DNA from: Chthoniobacterales bacterium
GTDB taxonomy: Bacteria; Verrucomicrobiota; Verrucomicrobiia; Chthoniobacterales; UBA10450
DNA: 64,000 nt
Assembly: GCA_025935755.1 (NCBI GenBank)
Contig: JAICUQ010000003.1
Span: 1-64,000, forward strand
Direction: 5' to 3'
Positions 62,458 through 64,000 of the stretch are shown here, piece after piece. Positions within the stretch are counted from its first letter, which is position 1. Every line of letters starts with the position of its first letter. The translations under genes and the position numbers were made by a program. The notes under the pieces were generated by a model that was not told the DNA's origin, made no database searches, and saw only the letters and a list, made by a program, of their open reading frames with translations.

Positions 62458-62817
62458 CTATCTGGGCGGTGTGAAAACTAACCACGCCCATCCCGCAAGG
62501 AAACAAAGGCCACCCAAAGGAGTAACCGGTCCGAGCCAATCCCGCGCCTGCGGGATTAGGGCAAGCAGATACAAGCTTCCGCTAAACAGCAGAATCCCGA
62601 TCAGCAGCAGCAAGCACGCGCCGCGGTTGATTGTCCCATGAAGCGCAAGCACGAGGAGCGCAATCGCGTGGATGAATTGGTAAAACACAGCCTTGTTCCA
62701 GACATCGAGCATTCCACGTGCTTCCAAAGTTGATCGGAGACCGTGCGCTCCAAATGCTCCCAGCGCGACTGCCACAAAGCACAGCACCGCAGCGATTCGG
62801 AAAAGTAAGATCGGCAT
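62458..62817 (-). CDS. DUF423 membrane protein
   Basis: The 119-aa product has four hydrophobic helices and the family motif LGAFGAHGLRSTLEARGM, VWNKAVFYQFIHAIALL and PLGGLCFLAGW. Function unknown. It ends 4 bp from the MFS gene's stop, in the same direction, so probably the same transcript. Confidence 0.92.
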   Translation of the reverse strand: MPILLFRIAAVLCFVAVALGAFGAHGLRSTLEARGMLDVWNKAVFYQFIHAIALLVLALHGTINRGACLLLLIGILLFSGSLYLLALIPQARDWLGPVTPLGGLCFLAGWAWLVFTPPR

Positions 62818-62821
62818 CTTC

Positions 62822-64000
62822 TTAGTTCCAACGGCTTCGTCGTATCTCCAACTGCTTTTTCAAATCGCTCATGGCCAGGTGCCGCCGTGGGCGAATCGTT
62901 CTGATGTAGAAAATCGTTCCAGCCGCGCCGATTGCAGCTGCTCCAAGAAAATTCAGAGCCGGTCCGAGTCCCCACAGATAGGCGCCAAGGATTGCGCCGG
63001 TGCTCACGATCAAATCGCGGGCCAGATAGTACGTGCCGATCGTTTGTCCGCGGCGCTTTGGTTCAGAGTAGCCGATGATCAGTGCTTTACGGGAGGTATC
63101 ACCGAATTCCTTTAAACCCCGGATCGCAAAGGCGACGACCAGGGCGGGAAAACTCCGTGACATGAGCAGAGCAATGGGAAAGAGCGTGAACATCATGAAT
63201 GTTGCGATAACAAAAGGCTGGCGCGGGTACTTGTCAGCGAAATGCGAGGTAGGAATGATGCATAACGTGGCGGTGAGCATTTCAATTGCTGTGAGCACGC
63301 CGACTTGCCGGCCGCTCATGCCAATGTAATCCATCGCGAAGATGACCACCCAGGCGTACGGAATTCGTTCGCAGAAGCGCACCAGGATATCGCTCAACAG
63401 TAATCGCCGCATCGGCGTGTTGAACTCGCGAAGAGTTTGCCAAAACATCCCTCCCTCGCGGTTCACAGGCGTCGCCACCTCTCGCGTCTTGCCGTCGAAT
63501 TTTTCGCGGAGCGAACGCTGTACGAGAATGGTCGTTGCCGAGAAAAGGATCGAGATGAACAGGGCAATCCGCACGCCACCAATAATTCCAAAGTAGTCGA
63601 TCAAGATCCCACCCAGGATCGGTGAGATCATCATCGGCAATCGCCTAACGACCATTTGGACACCCACACCCATGGCATGTCGATTTGCTTCGAGGGCAGC
63701 GCCGACAAGCGACAGGCTGGCGGGAAGCGAAAAGCAGGTCCACGACAGAAACAGAAACATCCCCACGATCACTGCGCCCCAATGCGGTACAAGCAGGACC
63801 AGGACATAGCCGGCGATTGAAACAACATTAAAAACGATGAATGCGCGCCGATGGCCCCAACGGTCTGCGATTACTCCACCCGGATACGCGTAAACAGCAC
63901 CGAGCAGCGTGCGCAACGCGTCGTAAACACCAATAACAAACACGGTTGCGCCGACCACTTGCAGATACTTCGGCACAAAACGCATCCAAAGTTCTTCGCC
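62822..64000 (-). CDS. MFS transporter, 5' end outside the window
   Basis: About 392 residues are visible, with 10-11 helices, RWGHRRAFIVFN (TM2-3 loop motif) and a second set in the C-terminal half. The reading frame is open to the window end (GEELWMRFVPKY), so the start lies beyond 64000. Substrate unknown. Confidence 0.9.
   Translation of the reverse strand, partial: GEELWMRFVPKYLQVVGATVFVIGVYDALRTLLGAVYAYPGGVIADRWGHRRAFIVFNVVSIAGYVLVLLVPHWGAVIVGMFLFLSWTCFSLPASLSLVGAALEANRHAMGVGVQMVVRRLPMMISPILGGILIDYFGIIGGVRIALFISILFSATTILVQRSLREKFDGKTREVATPVNREGGMFWQTLREFNTPMRRLLLSDILVRFCERIPYAWVVIFAMDYIGMSGRQVGVLTAIEMLTATLCIIPTSHFADKYPRQPFVIATFMMFTLFPIALLMSRSFPALVVAFAIRGLKEFGDTSRKALIIGYSEPKRRGQTIGTYYLARDLIVSTGAILGAYLWGLGPALNFLGAAAIGAAGTIFYIRTIRPRRHLAMSDLKKQLEIRRSRWN

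Overview
The window looks like a chromosomal segment of a soil Verrucomicrobiota bacterium (Chthoniobacterales / 'Spartobacteria' type). This is an inference from the gene mix: a VPDSG-CTERM surface protein, an ECF sigma factor overlapping a Ser/Thr kinase with TPR repeats, many secreted proteins with Thr-Pro linkers, and paired DUF2911 proteins. GC is moderate to high. There are no rRNA genes, CRISPR arrays or intact insertion sequences. Two tRNAs are present: Gln(CTG) and Arg(CCT).

Layout. 1-10.1 kb: a minus-strand cluster of large secreted modular proteins (beta-propellers, a GATase-like domain, a GYWKNH domain, a YadA-like head with an S74 chaperone domain, and a beta-helix), plus one frameshifted remnant. 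Four of these genes share a conserved leader of about 130 bp. 10.1-15.4 kb: a divergent ECF sigma factor and a 1542-aa kinase with a duplicated TolB-N/TPR half; they are natural candidates to control that cluster. 15.4-35.6 kb: housekeeping and metabolism, including HNH nuclease, glutathionyl-hydroquinone reductase, H+-pyrophosphatase, MBL hydrolase, cardiolipin synthase, TadA, acetyl-CoA synthetase, VanX-type dipeptidase, APC permease, CutA, MnmA, 3-methyladenine glycosylase and a TonB-C-like protein. 35.8-44.9 kb: Tat-exported 5'-nucleotidase, FAD oxidase, OsmC, a DUF4242-cyclase fusion, two DUF2911 proteins and a VOC protein. 44.9-51.2 kb: a tightly coupled run of PIG-L deacetylase, a 39-aa membrane microprotein, a Na+/solute symporter, a half-length BshC-like protein and BshA, which looks like a bacillithiol-type thiol locus. 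51.1-53.8 kb: a segment bounded by a 32-bp direct repeat of the bshA 3' end that carries a 552-aa exported protein and a decayed replication-protein-like gene, probably an old integrated element. 53.8-64 kb: DUF3072, SDR, tRNA-Arg followed by repeated copies of its own 3' end, a second S74 surface protein, a DsbA/FrnE-family gene with an in-frame TGA, an NHL propeller, a RES/Xre toxin-antitoxin pair, a response regulator, a cyclic-nucleotide-gated MscS channel, DUF423 and an MFS transporter cut by the window end.

The most notable item is at 56,973-57,575. A DsbA/FrnE-like oxidoreductase reads through a TGA exactly where the first Cys of its CPFC active site should be. A 7-bp hairpin with a GGUCU apical loop starts 13 nt after the TGA, with about 20 nt between the TGA and the loop, closely resembling the E. 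coli fdhF SECIS. This is a strong candidate selenoprotein that standard gene calling truncates. Other leads are the half-size BshC, the integrated element at bshA, the two families of shared leaders upstream of secreted-protein genes, the tRNA-Arg 3'-end repeats and several families of small inverted-repeat elements, one of which encodes the C-terminal tail of MnmA.
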